Assembly: GCF_038002825.1 (NCBI RefSeq)
Contig: NZ_JBBODF010000001.1
Location: 5,394,001 to 5,458,000, forward strand
Length of the DNA: 64,000 nucleotides
Direction: 5' to 3'
From: Paenibacillus sp. FSL H8-0048
GTDB lineage: Bacteria; Bacillota; Bacilli; Paenibacillales; Paenibacillaceae
Part shown: piece after piece, positions 16,935 to 24,450 of the stretch
How positions within the stretch are numbered: the stretch's first letter is position 1
Layout: each line of letters begins with the position of its first letter
Notes under the pieces: generated by a model
What the model was told of the DNA's origin: nothing
What the model saw: only the letters and a program-made list of their open reading frames with translations
The model's database searches: none
Position numbers and translations under genes: made by a program

Positions 16935-16960
16935 GAGCTCCCGCCGGGGCTCTTTTTTTT
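16935..16960 (+). terminator. intrinsic terminator of the ribosomal block
   Basis: GAGCTCC (16935-16941) pairs with GGGGCTC (16946-16952), allowing one G-T pair, and is followed by eight T. It lies 115 nt after rplQ. The truA ribosome binding site begins only 5 nt later, so some read-through into truA is plausible. Confidence 0.8.
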
Positions 16961-16976
16961 GAAAGAGGAGAATGAA

Positions 16977-17756
16977 ATGCGCAATCTATTGATGAAAGTC
17001 AATTATGACGGCACCCACTATGATGGCTTTCAGACCCAGCCTCAGGGCAATACGATTCAGGACAAGCTGGAGCATGCAATTCAGCATCTGACCGGTGAGA
17101 CGCTCAAAATCACGGGCTCAGGACGGACTGATGCGGGGGTGCACGCTTATGGCCAACCTTTTAACTTCATAACCTCCTCCCAGATTCCGCTGGAACGCTG
17201 GTGTCTGGCTCTGAATGCCAGGCTGCCGCAGGACATCGTGGTTACAGAGGCCGCTGAGGTTCCGCTCTCGTTCCACTCCCGTAGAGGGGCGAAGCGTAAA
17301 ACCTACCGGTACACGATTAACGGCAACCGGTTCCCGGACCCGTTCCAGCGGCGCTGGCAGCATCATCATCCGATGAAGCTGAATGTTCCTGCGATGGAGA
17401 TGGGGCTAAGCGCGCTGCTGGGTACCCATGATTACACCTCGTTTGCCTCCAGGAAGTCCACTAAGACTTCACATGTGCGGACCATTTATGAGGCTTATCT
17501 TGAAGTAGACCGCAGCATGTGCCGCCCGGGCTCTTCTGACCAGGGAGTGATCCATACCTATATTACAGGCAGCGGCTTTTTGCAGCATATGGTACGCATT
17601 ATTATGGGGACGCTGATGCAGGTGGGCCAAGGGAAAATCAGCGCAGATAGAATGCCTTTAATACTTGCGGCTTGTGATCGTGCAGCGGCCGGACCTACGG
17701 CTGTGTCTAAGGGGCTGGCACTCTGGAGTGTGGAATATGACGAGATGGAGGATTAA
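16977..17756 (+). CDS. truA: tRNA pseudouridine(38-40) synthase TruA
   Basis: The 259-residue enzyme makes pseudouridine at positions 38-40 of tRNA anticodon stems. The catalytic motif GRTDAGVHA includes Asp52. ATG 16977 follows GAGGAG by 6 nt; an in-frame ATG at 16959 lies in the terminator T-run. Its position after rplQ and before rplM is the usual Bacillales order. Confidence 0.96.
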   Translation: MRNLLMKVNYDGTHYDGFQTQPQGNTIQDKLEHAIQHLTGETLKITGSGRTDAGVHAYGQPFNFITSSQIPLERWCLALNARLPQDIVVTEAAEVPLSFHSRRGAKRKTYRYTINGNRFPDPFQRRWQHHHPMKLNVPAMEMGLSALLGTHDYTSFASRKSTKTSHVRTIYEAYLEVDRSMCRPGSSDQGVIHTYITGSGFLQHMVRIIMGTLMQVGQGKISADRMPLILAACDRAAAGPTAVSKGLALWSVEYDEMED

Positions 17757-17848
17757 ATGGCCGGTACTATATTTTTTATAAAAATTAGTACTGAATGTTT
17801 AAAAATCGCTTGCGCTTGTCATGTTTATACTGTAATATAAAAGTTGTG

Positions 17849-17886
17849 TTTTCTTGATGGCTATCCCACAGCCCCGATCAAGAAAA
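17849..17886 (+). ncRNA. L13-type ribosomal leader hairpin upstream of rplM
   Basis: TTTTCTTGAT (17849-17858) pairs with ATCAAGAAAA (17877-17886), and inside it GGCT (17859-17862) pairs with AGCC (17870-17873). This two-step stem lies about 100 nt upstream of rplM, where Firmicutes carry the L13 leader, an autogenous control element for rplM-rpsI. The assignment is from position and shape; I have not matched it to a covariance model. Confidence 0.6.
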
Positions 17887-17988
17887 TGCCAACAAATAAG
17901 TTTTTTCAACTCACTAAATTGTAATTCAATCGCGAAACAAGATATACGAAACAGATGATTTTCGTACGAGAACAAGGAGGAAACATTC

Positions 17989-18426
17989 ATGCGTACCACC
18001 TACATGGCGAAGCCGAACGAAGTTGAACGCAATTGGCACATCATTGATGCCGAAGGCAAAACACTTGGCCGTTTGGCAAGCGAAGCCGCTGCCCTAATCC
18101 GCGGCAAACACAAACCGCAATTCACTCCACACGTTGATACTGGTGATTTCGTAATTGTTATCAACGCTGAGAAGATTCACCTCACAGGTAAGAAAATGCA
18201 AAACAAGAAATACTACCGTCACTCGATGCACCCAGGCGGCTTGAAGGTTACTGTTGCAGAAGACCTGATCAAGACCAAACCTGAGCGTATGATTGAATTC
18301 GCAGTTCATGGCATGATTCCTAAGACTCGTCAAGGTAATCACATGAAGCTGAGACTCAAAGTATATGCAGGCGCTGAACATCCACATGCAGCACAAAAAC
18401 CTGAAGTTTACGAACTTCGCGGATAA
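17989..18426 (+). CDS. rplM: 50S ribosomal protein L13
   Basis: The 145-residue L13 begins MRTTYMAKPNEVERNWHIID and ends EHPHAAQKPEVYELRG. It is an early 23S-binding assembly protein. CAAGGAGG precedes the ATG. It forms an operon with rpsI, which follows after 20 nt, behind the L13-type leader. Confidence 0.98.
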   Translation: MRTTYMAKPNEVERNWHIIDAEGKTLGRLASEAAALIRGKHKPQFTPHVDTGDFVIVINAEKIHLTGKKMQNKKYYRHSMHPGGLKVTVAEDLIKTKPERMIEFAVHGMIPKTRQGNHMKLRLKVYAGAEHPHAAQKPEVYELRG

Positions 18427-18446
18427 GAATAAAGGAGGACAGTTTC

Positions 18447-18839
18447 ATGGCACAAGTACAATACTATGGGACAGGTCGTCGTAAACATTCGGTAGCACGT
18501 GTTCGCCTTGTACCGGGTGAAGGACGCATTGTCATTAACAAACGTGAGATGGACGAATATTTCGGTGTTGAAACACTGAAAATGATCGTAAGACAACCTT
18601 TGAACCTGACTGAAACTCTGGGCAGCTACGATGTAATCGTGCTTGCACATGGTGGCGGCATTTCTGGTCAAGCTGGCGCAATCCGCCACGGGATCTCCCG
18701 TGCATTGCTCAAAGTTGACCCTGAATATCGCGGTACGCTGAAGAAAGCCGGCTTCCTGACACGTGACCCACGTATGAAGGAACGTAAGAAATACGGCCTC
18801 AAAGCTGCTCGTCGCGCTCCACAGTTCTCGAAACGTTAA
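18447..18839 (+). CDS. rpsI: 30S ribosomal protein S9
   Basis: The 130-residue S9 ends in the conserved basic tail LKAARRAPQFSKR that touches P-site tRNA. The N-terminal YYGTGRRKHSVARVRL is diagnostic. AAAGGAGG precedes the ATG. Its terminator marks the edge of the ancestral gene order: the first tail locus begins directly after it. Confidence 0.98.
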   Translation: MAQVQYYGTGRRKHSVARVRLVPGEGRIVINKREMDEYFGVETLKMIVRQPLNLTETLGSYDVIVLAHGGGISGQAGAIRHGISRALLKVDPEYRGTLKKAGFLTRDPRMKERKKYGLKAARRAPQFSKR

Positions 18840-18863
18840 TATTCCCTTGTTATCAAGGAAAAG

Positions 18864-18896
18864 AAGCTCCTGGCCTATGGCCGGGAGCTTTGTTTA
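18864..18896 (+). terminator. intrinsic terminator after rplM-rpsI
   Basis: AAGCTCCTGGCC (18864-18875) and GGCCGGGAGCTT (18879-18890) form a 12-bp stem (one T-G pair) with a TAT loop, followed by a short T-rich tail. Confidence 0.8.
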
Positions 18897-19053
18897 TGTT
18901 CTGCATCACAAAAGGCGCATCAGGGTGTCGTACACTCACTATTTATTTGACAGGGCAGCCAGGTTTTGAAGGAGCAGATAGCGAAACATCGTATATGCAC
19001 ATCTGCCCAGGGGGTGATTAGGGTGTGGGAGGTATAGCTTACCGCTGATCCGC

Positions 19054-19947
19054 TCACAGAAATCTTCGTACAGTGCCTTGATCTGCCTCAAGGATTTTTT
19101 CAACATCTTTCATTTGGAGTACAAAATTTCTTACAGATAAGCCATACCGAAGTACAAGCTGGTGAAGCTGCAAGGTAAGCTCCCCATCGAAGCAGATCAG
19201 GTCCCTTCTCTCAGCAGGTGCATATTCCAGATTCCCAATTGTCTCCAGCTCCATTTCCTGAAATCTCTCCTCCAGGGGAATCATCCATTCAGACTGCGTA
19301 GACAATGTATGCGGGTCAAGACAAACAATCAGCTGGTCTGGACCATCCAGTGTACTATGAGGATCATAATACGCAAAGATTACCGGATGTTCTGAAGAAT
19401 GGCCCCGAGAATCCCCCGCATGATAGAAGGTATACGAATTTTTCACTCCCCTTGAAGGCCACAGTTCCCCTTCATACTCCCGGCGTAAAATCTGATCGAA
19501 TCGCATTTTGGCCATATTGACGGATACTCCAAAGAGCTCTGAAATCTGTTGAACCGCTATGTAATAATCATCGGACAGCTTGTACGATTGAAGCATAAAA
19601 AAGGGCATAGTGGCATAAAGGACGAATTTCTCAGCATCTTCTTCCTGCGCTTTAATGAATGAAATAGGTAGTACCGTTTGATTGCCGGCATGTCTCAGGA
19701 TATGACAAAGCTCATGCAGGAAGTCAAACCGCTGTTTCATAGGAGAAATACGGTTATCTATCATTACATAACGTATGCCTAATGCAGATTCGTAAGCACG
19801 GCTTGTCATCGGTGCATAGTTAACAAGCACATTTAACTCCTCTGAAAGCTTCGAAATCGTAATGTCCTCTGGCTGTAAAATGGAATGGGTGATGTAAATT
19901 TCCTCGACGAAATGTTCCAAATGAGTTTTTTTATAGTGTTTAAACAT
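19054..19947 (-). CDS. ImmA/IrrE-type metalloprotease of tail locus 1
   Basis: The 297-residue protein has an ImmA/IrrE-type zinc peptidase core with HELCH at 78-82 and a nearby acidic stretch (EEDAEK, 102-107) for the third ligand. In ImmA systems such a protease cleaves or inactivates the neighbouring XRE repressor and triggers prophage or ICE induction. Here it lies 87 nt downstream of the XRE gene on the same strand. It is about twice the usual ImmA length; the extra C-terminal part (about 140-297) shows no motif I recognise and could sense the inducing signal. The pairing with the repressor is inference from context. Confidence 0.8.
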   Translation of the reverse strand: MFKHYKKTHLEHFVEEIYITHSILQPEDITISKLSEELNVLVNYAPMTSRAYESALGIRYVMIDNRISPMKQRFDFLHELCHILRHAGNQTVLPISFIKAQEEDAEKFVLYATMPFFMLQSYKLSDDYYIAVQQISELFGVSVNMAKMRFDQILRREYEGELWPSRGVKNSYTFYHAGDSRGHSSEHPVIFAYYDPHSTLDGPDQLIVCLDPHTLSTQSEWMIPLEERFQEMELETIGNLEYAPAERRDLICFDGELTLQLHQLVLRYGLSVRNFVLQMKDVEKILEADQGTVRRFL

Positions 19948-20034
19948 TTATTAACCTCCGGAGTAGAATGTATGTTCGTATATATGGGTATGCGGAATCA
20001 GCCCGCTGGCTGAAACCACGATTTGTTCTACTTT

Positions 20035-20433
20035 TTATTTGGTGTCTGAAGAGTCGGCCTTTTTCTTTTCTTGGTCTTTGATAAATTGCCAGAAGGTTAA
20101 CATTTCCCGCTTGCGCTCATCCGGTGCATCCAGATAATCCTTGAAAAACAGTCCGTGCTCCGGATTGTTTAAAAAGGCTTCAAACTCAGACAGCTCCGAT
20201 AGTGATGAAGACGAACTGTCTTCTGTGCCTCCATAGGCCAGACGGTCCATTTCTTCGGTAGTGATCCCTAAAGTACGGCAAACCTTAAGAACATTATCAA
20301 CAGAAGCTCCTCCAACACCCCGCATTAGAATGGACCTCAGCGTAGTATAAGGAATTCCTGCCTTCTCTGAAAAAGCCTTGGTGTTCAGGCCGGTTTCCTC
20401 AATTAATCGCTTTAAGACTTCAGCCCGTTGCAC
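20035..20433 (-). CDS. XRE/cI-like repressor of tail locus 1
   Basis: The 132-residue protein has an N-terminal XRE helix-turn-helix (about 1-65; TKAFSEKAGIPYTTLRSIL covers the motif) and a charged, serine-rich C-terminus with no peptidase domain. It is divergent from the sigma-like activator gene and separated from it by four 16-bp palindromic sites that overlap both promoters. It is therefore likely to repress both itself and the tail genes, with the adjacent ImmA-type protein as its inactivator. Confidence 0.85.
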   Translation of the reverse strand: MQRAEVLKRLIEETGLNTKAFSEKAGIPYTTLRSILMRGVGGASVDNVLKVCRTLGITTEEMDRLAYGGTEDSSSSSLSELSEFEAFLNNPEHGLFFKDYLDAPDERKREMLTFWQFIKDQEKKKADSSDTK

Positions 20434-20459
20434 ACGCAGTCCTCCTCATAATGATGGAT

Positions 20460-20475
20460 ATACGATAATTCGTAC
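20460..20475. promoter_or_regulatory. operator site C (ATAC-N8-GTAC)
   Basis: ATACGATAATTCGTAC matches the ATRC-N8-GYAT pattern of the neighbouring sites with one mismatch. It lies just downstream of the predicted repressor promoter start, between promoter and repressor gene, suggesting autorepression. Confidence 0.5.
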
Positions 20476-20486
20476 TATCTGCTTCT

Positions 20487-20515
20487 ATTTTAAAGACATT
20501 AAATTAAAAAGTAAA
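20487..20515 (-). promoter_or_regulatory. predicted promoter of the repressor-protease pair
   Basis: On the minus strand TTTACT (20515-20510) and TAAAAT (20492-20487) are spaced by 17 nt, directing transcription into the XRE gene. Operator sites C and D flank it. Confidence 0.5.
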
Positions 20516-20530
20516 TATGCATTATCGTAT
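20515..20530. promoter_or_regulatory. operator site D (imperfect)
   Basis: On the minus strand the site reads ATACGATAATGCATAT, sharing the ATACGATAAT half with site C. It overlaps the upstream edge of the repressor -35 element. Confidence 0.4.
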
Positions 20531-20547
20531 TTTATCGGTTAAAGGGC

Positions 20548-20576
20548 TTGACTAAATGCGAAATTGAGCATAGTAT
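20548..20576 (+). promoter_or_regulatory. predicted rightward promoter of tail locus 1 activator
   Basis: TTGACT (20548-20553) and TAGTAT (20571-20576) are spaced by 17 nt, 57 nt upstream of the sigma-like gene. Operator A fills the spacer exactly, so repressor binding would block polymerase. Confidence 0.6.
20556..20571. promoter_or_regulatory. operator site A (perfect ATGC-N8-GCAT palindrome)
   Basis: ATGCGAAATTGAGCAT has inverted ATGC/GCAT arms around GAAATTGA. It occupies the -10/-35 spacer of the rightward promoter. Confidence 0.65.
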
Positions 20577-20585
20577 GAATAAAAA

Positions 20586-20601
20586 ATACGAAATTGAGTA
20601 T
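20586..20601. promoter_or_regulatory. operator site B (perfect ATAC-N8-GTAT palindrome)
   Basis: ATACGAAATTGAGTAT has the same GAAATTGA core as site A and begins exactly 30 bp later, about three helical turns, covering the transcription start region. Confidence 0.65.
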
Positions 20602-20632
20602 TTTGTTTATTTTAGGAGAGAGGAGAATCAAC

Positions 20633-21154
20633 ATGAGCGCTATGGAACAGGGGGATCTGGGCTTTGAATGTTTTGATTATGGGCAAGGAATGCTGCCAGA
20701 ATATCAAATTTCTTTAAAGAGTGTGGAACAGTTGTACAAAAGTGCGGATGAGGATGATAAGAAGGTAATTGCCGGCATGGTCAGTGACTGCAAATATGTG
20801 ATTGAATGGCTGAGCAGCGGACGCCGGCCGGGGAACAAACGGGGAATTGAACGCCGTGCAGGATACGAACGGGAAATTCTTTTAGAGCCTATTCGTATGC
20901 AAAATTTTGCTGGTCGATTCAAAGCGATTCCTTCGGAAGGAATATCGGAGGATCGGCGTTTTCAACTGGAGTATGTCCTTGGGCTATTGAGCAGAAGGGA
21001 ACGGGAGTGCTATGTGCTCGCTAGTGGTGAAGGATTCTCGCATGTGGCTATCGCCGGGATGCTCATGATTTCGGCTGGCAGTGTAAGTGAGTACATCCAG
21101 CGGGCACAAAAAAAGATCAGTTCCGTAATGGACGAATTTGGTTCACTTCTCTGA
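20633..21154 (+). CDS. sigma-70 region 4-like late-gene activator of tail locus 1 (Xpf-like)
   Basis: The 173-residue protein ends in a sigma region 4-like helix-turn-helix (about 117-165; LSRRERECYVLASGEGFSH, then a recognition helix around SAGSVSEYIQRAQKK). Small proteins of this kind, such as Xpf of PBSX, act as sigma factors or positive control factors for tail operons. ATG 20633 is used because GAGAGGAG precedes it; a start at 20594 would lie inside operator B. It is divergent from the repressor and is the first gene under the operator-controlled rightward promoter. The role is inferred from fold and position. Confidence 0.75.
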   Translation: MSAMEQGDLGFECFDYGQGMLPEYQISLKSVEQLYKSADEDDKKVIAGMVSDCKYVIEWLSSGRRPGNKRGIERRAGYEREILLEPIRMQNFAGRFKAIPSEGISEDRRFQLEYVLGLLSRRERECYVLASGEGFSHVAIAGMLMISAGSVSEYIQRAQKKISSVMDEFGSLL

Positions 21155-21232
21155 TGAAGCATGCTGCTCGAAATATAAATAATGGGTTTGTCTAGTGAAA
21201 GCCCCTAATAAATAGAAGGGAGGTTAATCATC

Positions 21233-21271
21233 ATGAATCCGTTACGTGCAACCCGCGCGGTTCAGAAATGA
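21233..21271 (+). CDS. 12-codon leader ORF ahead of the tail operon
   Basis: ATG 21233 follows a strong GAAGGGAGG ribosome binding site and encodes only MNPLRATRAVQK before TGA. The stop overlaps the next in-line ATG (ATGA, 21268-21271). It may be a coupling or leader peptide for the first tail gene; it could also be chance. Confidence 0.35.
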   Translation: MNPLRATRAVQK

Positions 21272-21717
21272 GTTCTAAATACAAGGAGGGGAAAGTGACT
21301 ATTACGCTGTTACTTATGGCAATCCAGAAATTTCTGCAAAAGGAGTTAGCTGATGATACGCAGCCTGTTCCCCCAGTACTGCTGGGTTATCTTTTGCCGG
21401 ATACCATTATAGATCTGGTCTATCCGGTAATCATGATTCGGCCTGCTGAAGGAGAAGGAGATTCCGGCCAAGGTAAAATTAAAATTAAAATTCAATTTGG
21501 AACCCATTCCGAAGAGGAAACAGGCTTGATTATGCTGCTAAATCTGATGGAGCGGGTACGTATCCTGCTATTGCGCCAGAGAGTTCTTGAACAGAGATTC
21601 AGTTTGGACGCCAGTTGGACATGGAAGCTTGACGAAGAGCACCTTTCAGCAGTGTGGAGGGGTGAACTTACAACAACCTGGGCATTGCCCCAAATTCGAC
21701 AGGAGGTAGTATTGTGA
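21268..21717 (+). CDS. tail locus 1 first structural/assembly protein (unassigned)
   Basis: The product is 149 residues from ATG 21268, which is coupled by ATGA to the leader ORF, or 140 residues from GTG 21295, which has its own AAGGAGGGG. I cannot assign a family. The position just upstream of sheath and tube, and the compact mixed alpha/beta look, resemble small tail-completion or terminator proteins found there in contractile phages. It overlaps the next gene by 4 nt (GTGA). Confidence 0.65.
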   Translation: MSSKYKEGKVTITLLLMAIQKFLQKELADDTQPVPPVLLGYLLPDTIIDLVYPVIMIRPAEGEGDSGQGKIKIKIQFGTHSEEETGLIMLLNLMERVRILLLRQRVLEQRFSLDASWTWKLDEEHLSAVWRGELTTTWALPQIRQEVVL

Positions 21718-21986
21718 ATTCTATTGAAAATAATGACCACCCTCAAACCGGGCAGGAGCCCATACAAATTTATCTGGGTCCTAACTTGCGTGGCGGCCAA
21801 CTGCTGCAAGCGACCGTATTCCGGTCGGGCATTCCATCTTATTTAACGCCCCTGATGATTGAACAGCCGGATGTGGCTGAACTGATTGTTCCGGTTGAGG
21901 AAATGACCGCAGTGCAGGAGCGAATTCTTCAAGCAGGAACCGCAGAATATACAGTCTATCAAAGGCTTCTAGGGAAGGGGATCTAA
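21714..21986 (+). CDS. small tail-locus protein upstream of the sheath
   Basis: The 90-residue protein starts at GTG overlapping the previous stop (GTGA). No motif is recognised. The corresponding position in locus 2 (54963-55169) also holds a small protein of unknown function, so a conserved slot before the sheath gene is likely. Confidence 0.65.
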   Translation: MNSIENNDHPQTGQEPIQIYLGPNLRGGQLLQATVFRSGIPSYLTPLMIEQPDVAELIVPVEEMTAVQERILQAGTAEYTVYQRLLGKGI

Positions 21987-21989
21987 TCA

Positions 21990-23435
21990 ATGTCATTTAA
22001 ACATGGTGTAAGTATTATTGAACAATCAACTTCGGTTCTGGCTCCGGCAAAAGCAACAAGCGGTATTCCCTTTGCAGTAGGTACAGCTCCCCTCCATATG
22101 GCAACAGCAGCTGTACCTGTTAATACTCCTGTGCTTGTGAATAACTACGCAGAAGCCGTGGCGGCTCTGGGATATAGTGACGACTGGTCAAAATATACGC
22201 TGAGCGAGTTAGTGTATTCTCATTTTGCCTTGTACGAAAGAGCCCCCATGATTCTGGTTAATGTGCTTGACCCGGCTATCCACAAAACAACGGTTGCTCC
22301 AGCAGCGGTAGTTGTCAGTAACCGGTTGGCAACTTTGCAGGCTGAGGGGGTACTACTGCCTACACTGATTGTTAAATCTTCAGATGGTACTTCCACTTAT
22401 GTGTCCGGTACGGATTACACGGCTGCATTTGATGAGAGGGGACATGTGCTGATTACTACGAAGTCTTCTGGAGCCATTGCAGCAAGTGCAGATCAGCTCT
22501 CCGTCGGATATGACAAGCTGAATCCCGGTGCTGTAGAAGCTGAGGATATCATTGGGGGCGTAACCGCCTCGGGTGAATACACCGGTTTTGAACTGGTTCA
22601 TCAGGCTTACCCGCGTTTCGGTATCCTTCCGGATCTGCTGCTGGCCCCGGGCTGGTCGCATTTGCCTGCGGTTGCTGCAGTGATGAAGGCGAAGGCCGGA
22701 AATATTAACGGGAATTTCAAGGCGATGGCCCTGACGGATATTGATCCAACCCGATCTTATACAGATGCCGGTACTTGGAAAGCCAATAATAGCTACACGG
22801 GTGCTCTGCAAATTGCCGCCTATCCGATGCTGACGCTTGGGGATAAAAAATATCATTACTCCACTCAGCTTGCCGGCCTTATTGCCGCGGCGGATGCCGC
22901 TAATGGCGGTATCCCTTTTGTATCGCCTTCTAATAAGCCTTTACAGGCGGATGGCACTGCACTATCTGACGGGACAAGCCAATTCCTCGGAATTGACCAG
23001 GCCAGCTTCCTGAACAGTGCAGGCATTGTAACCGCACTTAACCTGGGAACAAGCGGCTGGAAAAGCTGGGGGAACAACACCGCTGCATATCCGGGCGTAA
23101 CCGATCCTAAAGACAGCTTTATTCCGGTACGCAGGATGTTCAACTGGATTGGCAACAGTCTGATTCTGACCTACATGCAGAAGGTGGATGACCCGATGAA
23201 CAAGCGGCTGGTAGCAGCGGTTACGGATTCCGTTAACATTTGGCTGAATGGCCTCACGGCATCAGGAGCACTGCTGGGCGGACGTGTAGAGTTCAATGAA
23301 TCCGAGAACCCGGTGACAGATCTGATGGCGGGTAAAATTACATTCCACCTGCATCTTACGCCGCCTGGACCGGCACAGGAAATTTCATTCCTGCTTGAAT
23401 ACGACACAACATACTTGGCTGCGCTGGTAGCGTAG
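21990..23435 (+). CDS. contractile tail sheath protein (P2 FI-like)
   Basis: The 481-residue protein begins SFKHGVSIIEQSTSVLAP and ends with EISFLLEYDTTYLAALVA, the C-terminal strand region by which FI-type sheath subunits interlock. It contains the typical FGILPDLLLAPGWSH and FNWIGNSLILTY segments. The sheath contracts on target contact and drives the tube through the envelope. It is 3 nt after the previous gene and 14 nt before the tube gene. Confidence 0.93.
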   Translation: MSFKHGVSIIEQSTSVLAPAKATSGIPFAVGTAPLHMATAAVPVNTPVLVNNYAEAVAALGYSDDWSKYTLSELVYSHFALYERAPMILVNVLDPAIHKTTVAPAAVVVSNRLATLQAEGVLLPTLIVKSSDGTSTYVSGTDYTAAFDERGHVLITTKSSGAIAASADQLSVGYDKLNPGAVEAEDIIGGVTASGEYTGFELVHQAYPRFGILPDLLLAPGWSHLPAVAAVMKAKAGNINGNFKAMALTDIDPTRSYTDAGTWKANNSYTGALQIAAYPMLTLGDKKYHYSTQLAGLIAAADAANGGIPFVSPSNKPLQADGTALSDGTSQFLGIDQASFLNSAGIVTALNLGTSGWKSWGNNTAAYPGVTDPKDSFIPVRRMFNWIGNSLILTYMQKVDDPMNKRLVAAVTDSVNIWLNGLTASGALLGGRVEFNESENPVTDLMAGKITFHLHLTPPGPAQEISFLLEYDTTYLAALVA

Positions 23436-23449
23436 AAGGAGGAGCAATC

Positions 23450-23968
23450 ATGCCAAACAGATCAGAACGGGTTATTGATTATTCGGTGTATTTGAATGCC
23501 GTCGATTACTTGGGAACAGCAACCGCGACCTTGCCGGAAATTACTTACCTGGTAGATACCATCAAAGGGGGCGGGATTGCCGGAGAAATGGCGGCGCCTT
23601 CCCCAGGGTACACAGGAGCAATGAGTCTGGCGCTTAAATGGCGCACGATCGAGAAGGCGGCAGCCTCTCTGCTGGCACCGAAGGTCCACACGTTGGACCT
23701 GCGTGCTTCCATTCAGACGTTTGATACCGCGACAAGTGAATACCGCGAGGTGCCGTTTAAGGTTACCGTCCGGGCGAGACCGCTCGGCCTGACACTCGGT
23801 AATCTGGAGACTGGAGCAGCAATGGATACTACCAACAACTTCTCGGTTAACTATTTGAAGGTCACCCTGGATGGTGTCCAGGTACTGGAAATTGATAAGT
23901 ACAACTATATTCATAAAGTATACGATGTGGATTACCTTGCGGCTACCAAACAGAATCTTGGTCTATAA
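23450..23968 (+). CDS. tail tube protein (P2 FII-like)
   Basis: The 172-residue protein matches the P2 FII/major tail tube family: an N-terminal DYSVYLNAVDYLGTATATLP followed by beta strands with PFKVTVRARPLGLTLGNLE. It polymerises into the inner tube beneath the sheath. AAGGAGG precedes the ATG. Sheath then tube then chaperone is the canonical order. Confidence 0.92.
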   Translation: MPNRSERVIDYSVYLNAVDYLGTATATLPEITYLVDTIKGGGIAGEMAAPSPGYTGAMSLALKWRTIEKAAASLLAPKVHTLDLRASIQTFDTATSEYREVPFKVTVRARPLGLTLGNLETGAAMDTTNNFSVNYLKVTLDGVQVLEIDKYNYIHKVYDVDYLAATKQNLGL

Positions 23969-23980
23969 GGAGAGTGCACG

Positions 23981-24301
23981 ATGGGAACAAAAGAATTGGA
24001 GGAGACCGGAGCGGAAGTATATACTTTCGCGCGGCCCGTCAACTTTGAGGGCGATACGTTTGAAAGCCTGAGTATTGATTTTGACAAGTTAACCGGCGAG
24101 GATATCCTTACCTGTGACCGGCAATATCAGATGGAATCTGCCCGTCAATCCGGCGGGGAATTGATTAAAGAGACTAATAAAGCCTATCAGGCTTATATTG
24201 TAGCAAAAGCAGCCGGTGTTCATGTTGGACTCATCCGGGCTCTGCCCGCTAAGGATTTCACAAAACTGACCTTACAGGCACAAAGTTTTTTGCTGCTGTA
24301 G
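23981..24301 (+). CDS. tail assembly chaperone, unshifted product (gpE-like)
   Basis: The 106-residue protein lies between tube and tape-measure genes, where contractile and non-contractile phages encode the chaperone that coats the tape measure protein before tail assembly. Its last codons carry a T TTT TTG slippery heptamer (24286-24292) just before the TAG, so most ribosomes would make this short form. Confidence 0.88.
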   Translation: MGTKELEETGAEVYTFARPVNFEGDTFESLSIDFDKLTGEDILTCDRQYQMESARQSGGELIKETNKAYQAYIVAKAAGVHVGLIRALPAKDFTKLTLQAQSFLLL

Positions 24302-24447
24302 GCTGCGGAGACGGCGATGGGATCAAAGACATCGCCGTCTCTTTGGCCATGCTTACCCACACTCCAATCCCCTATTTTCTCGGCCTGCCTGCTCAGGAAC
24401 TGGGGGATTGGGCAGAGCGGGTGGCGAGACTTAAAGGAGGGAGGTAA
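23981..24447 (+). CDS. tail assembly chaperone, -1 frameshift product (E-E'-like, 155 aa)
   Basis: Slipping back one base at T TTT TTG opens a frame that continues to TAA at 24445-24447 with no stop, adding about 50 residues that include SLAMLTHTPIPYFLGLPAQE. The product is 155 residues, and the shifted frame ends 3 nt before the tape measure start. Phage P2 uses the same heptamer for its E/E' pair. An 11-bp hairpin 15 nt downstream fits a stimulatory element. Confidence 0.88.
24286..24341 (+). promoter_or_regulatory. programmed -1 frameshift signal of locus 1
   Basis: The slippery heptamer T TTT TTG (24286-24292) is in the correct zero-frame phase. It is followed after 15 nt by a perfect 11-bp hairpin, GAGACGGCGAT (24308-24318) with ATCGCCGTCTC (24331-24341), with a 12-nt loop. 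Confidence 0.88.
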
Positions 24448-24450
24448 CCT

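Noticed and set aside
23981..24447. Frameshift in the chaperone gene seen as a sequencing error or pseudogene
   Set aside because: The shift point is an in-phase slippery heptamer followed by a perfect hairpin, at the gene where phages use recoding; the same holds at 57525-57578.
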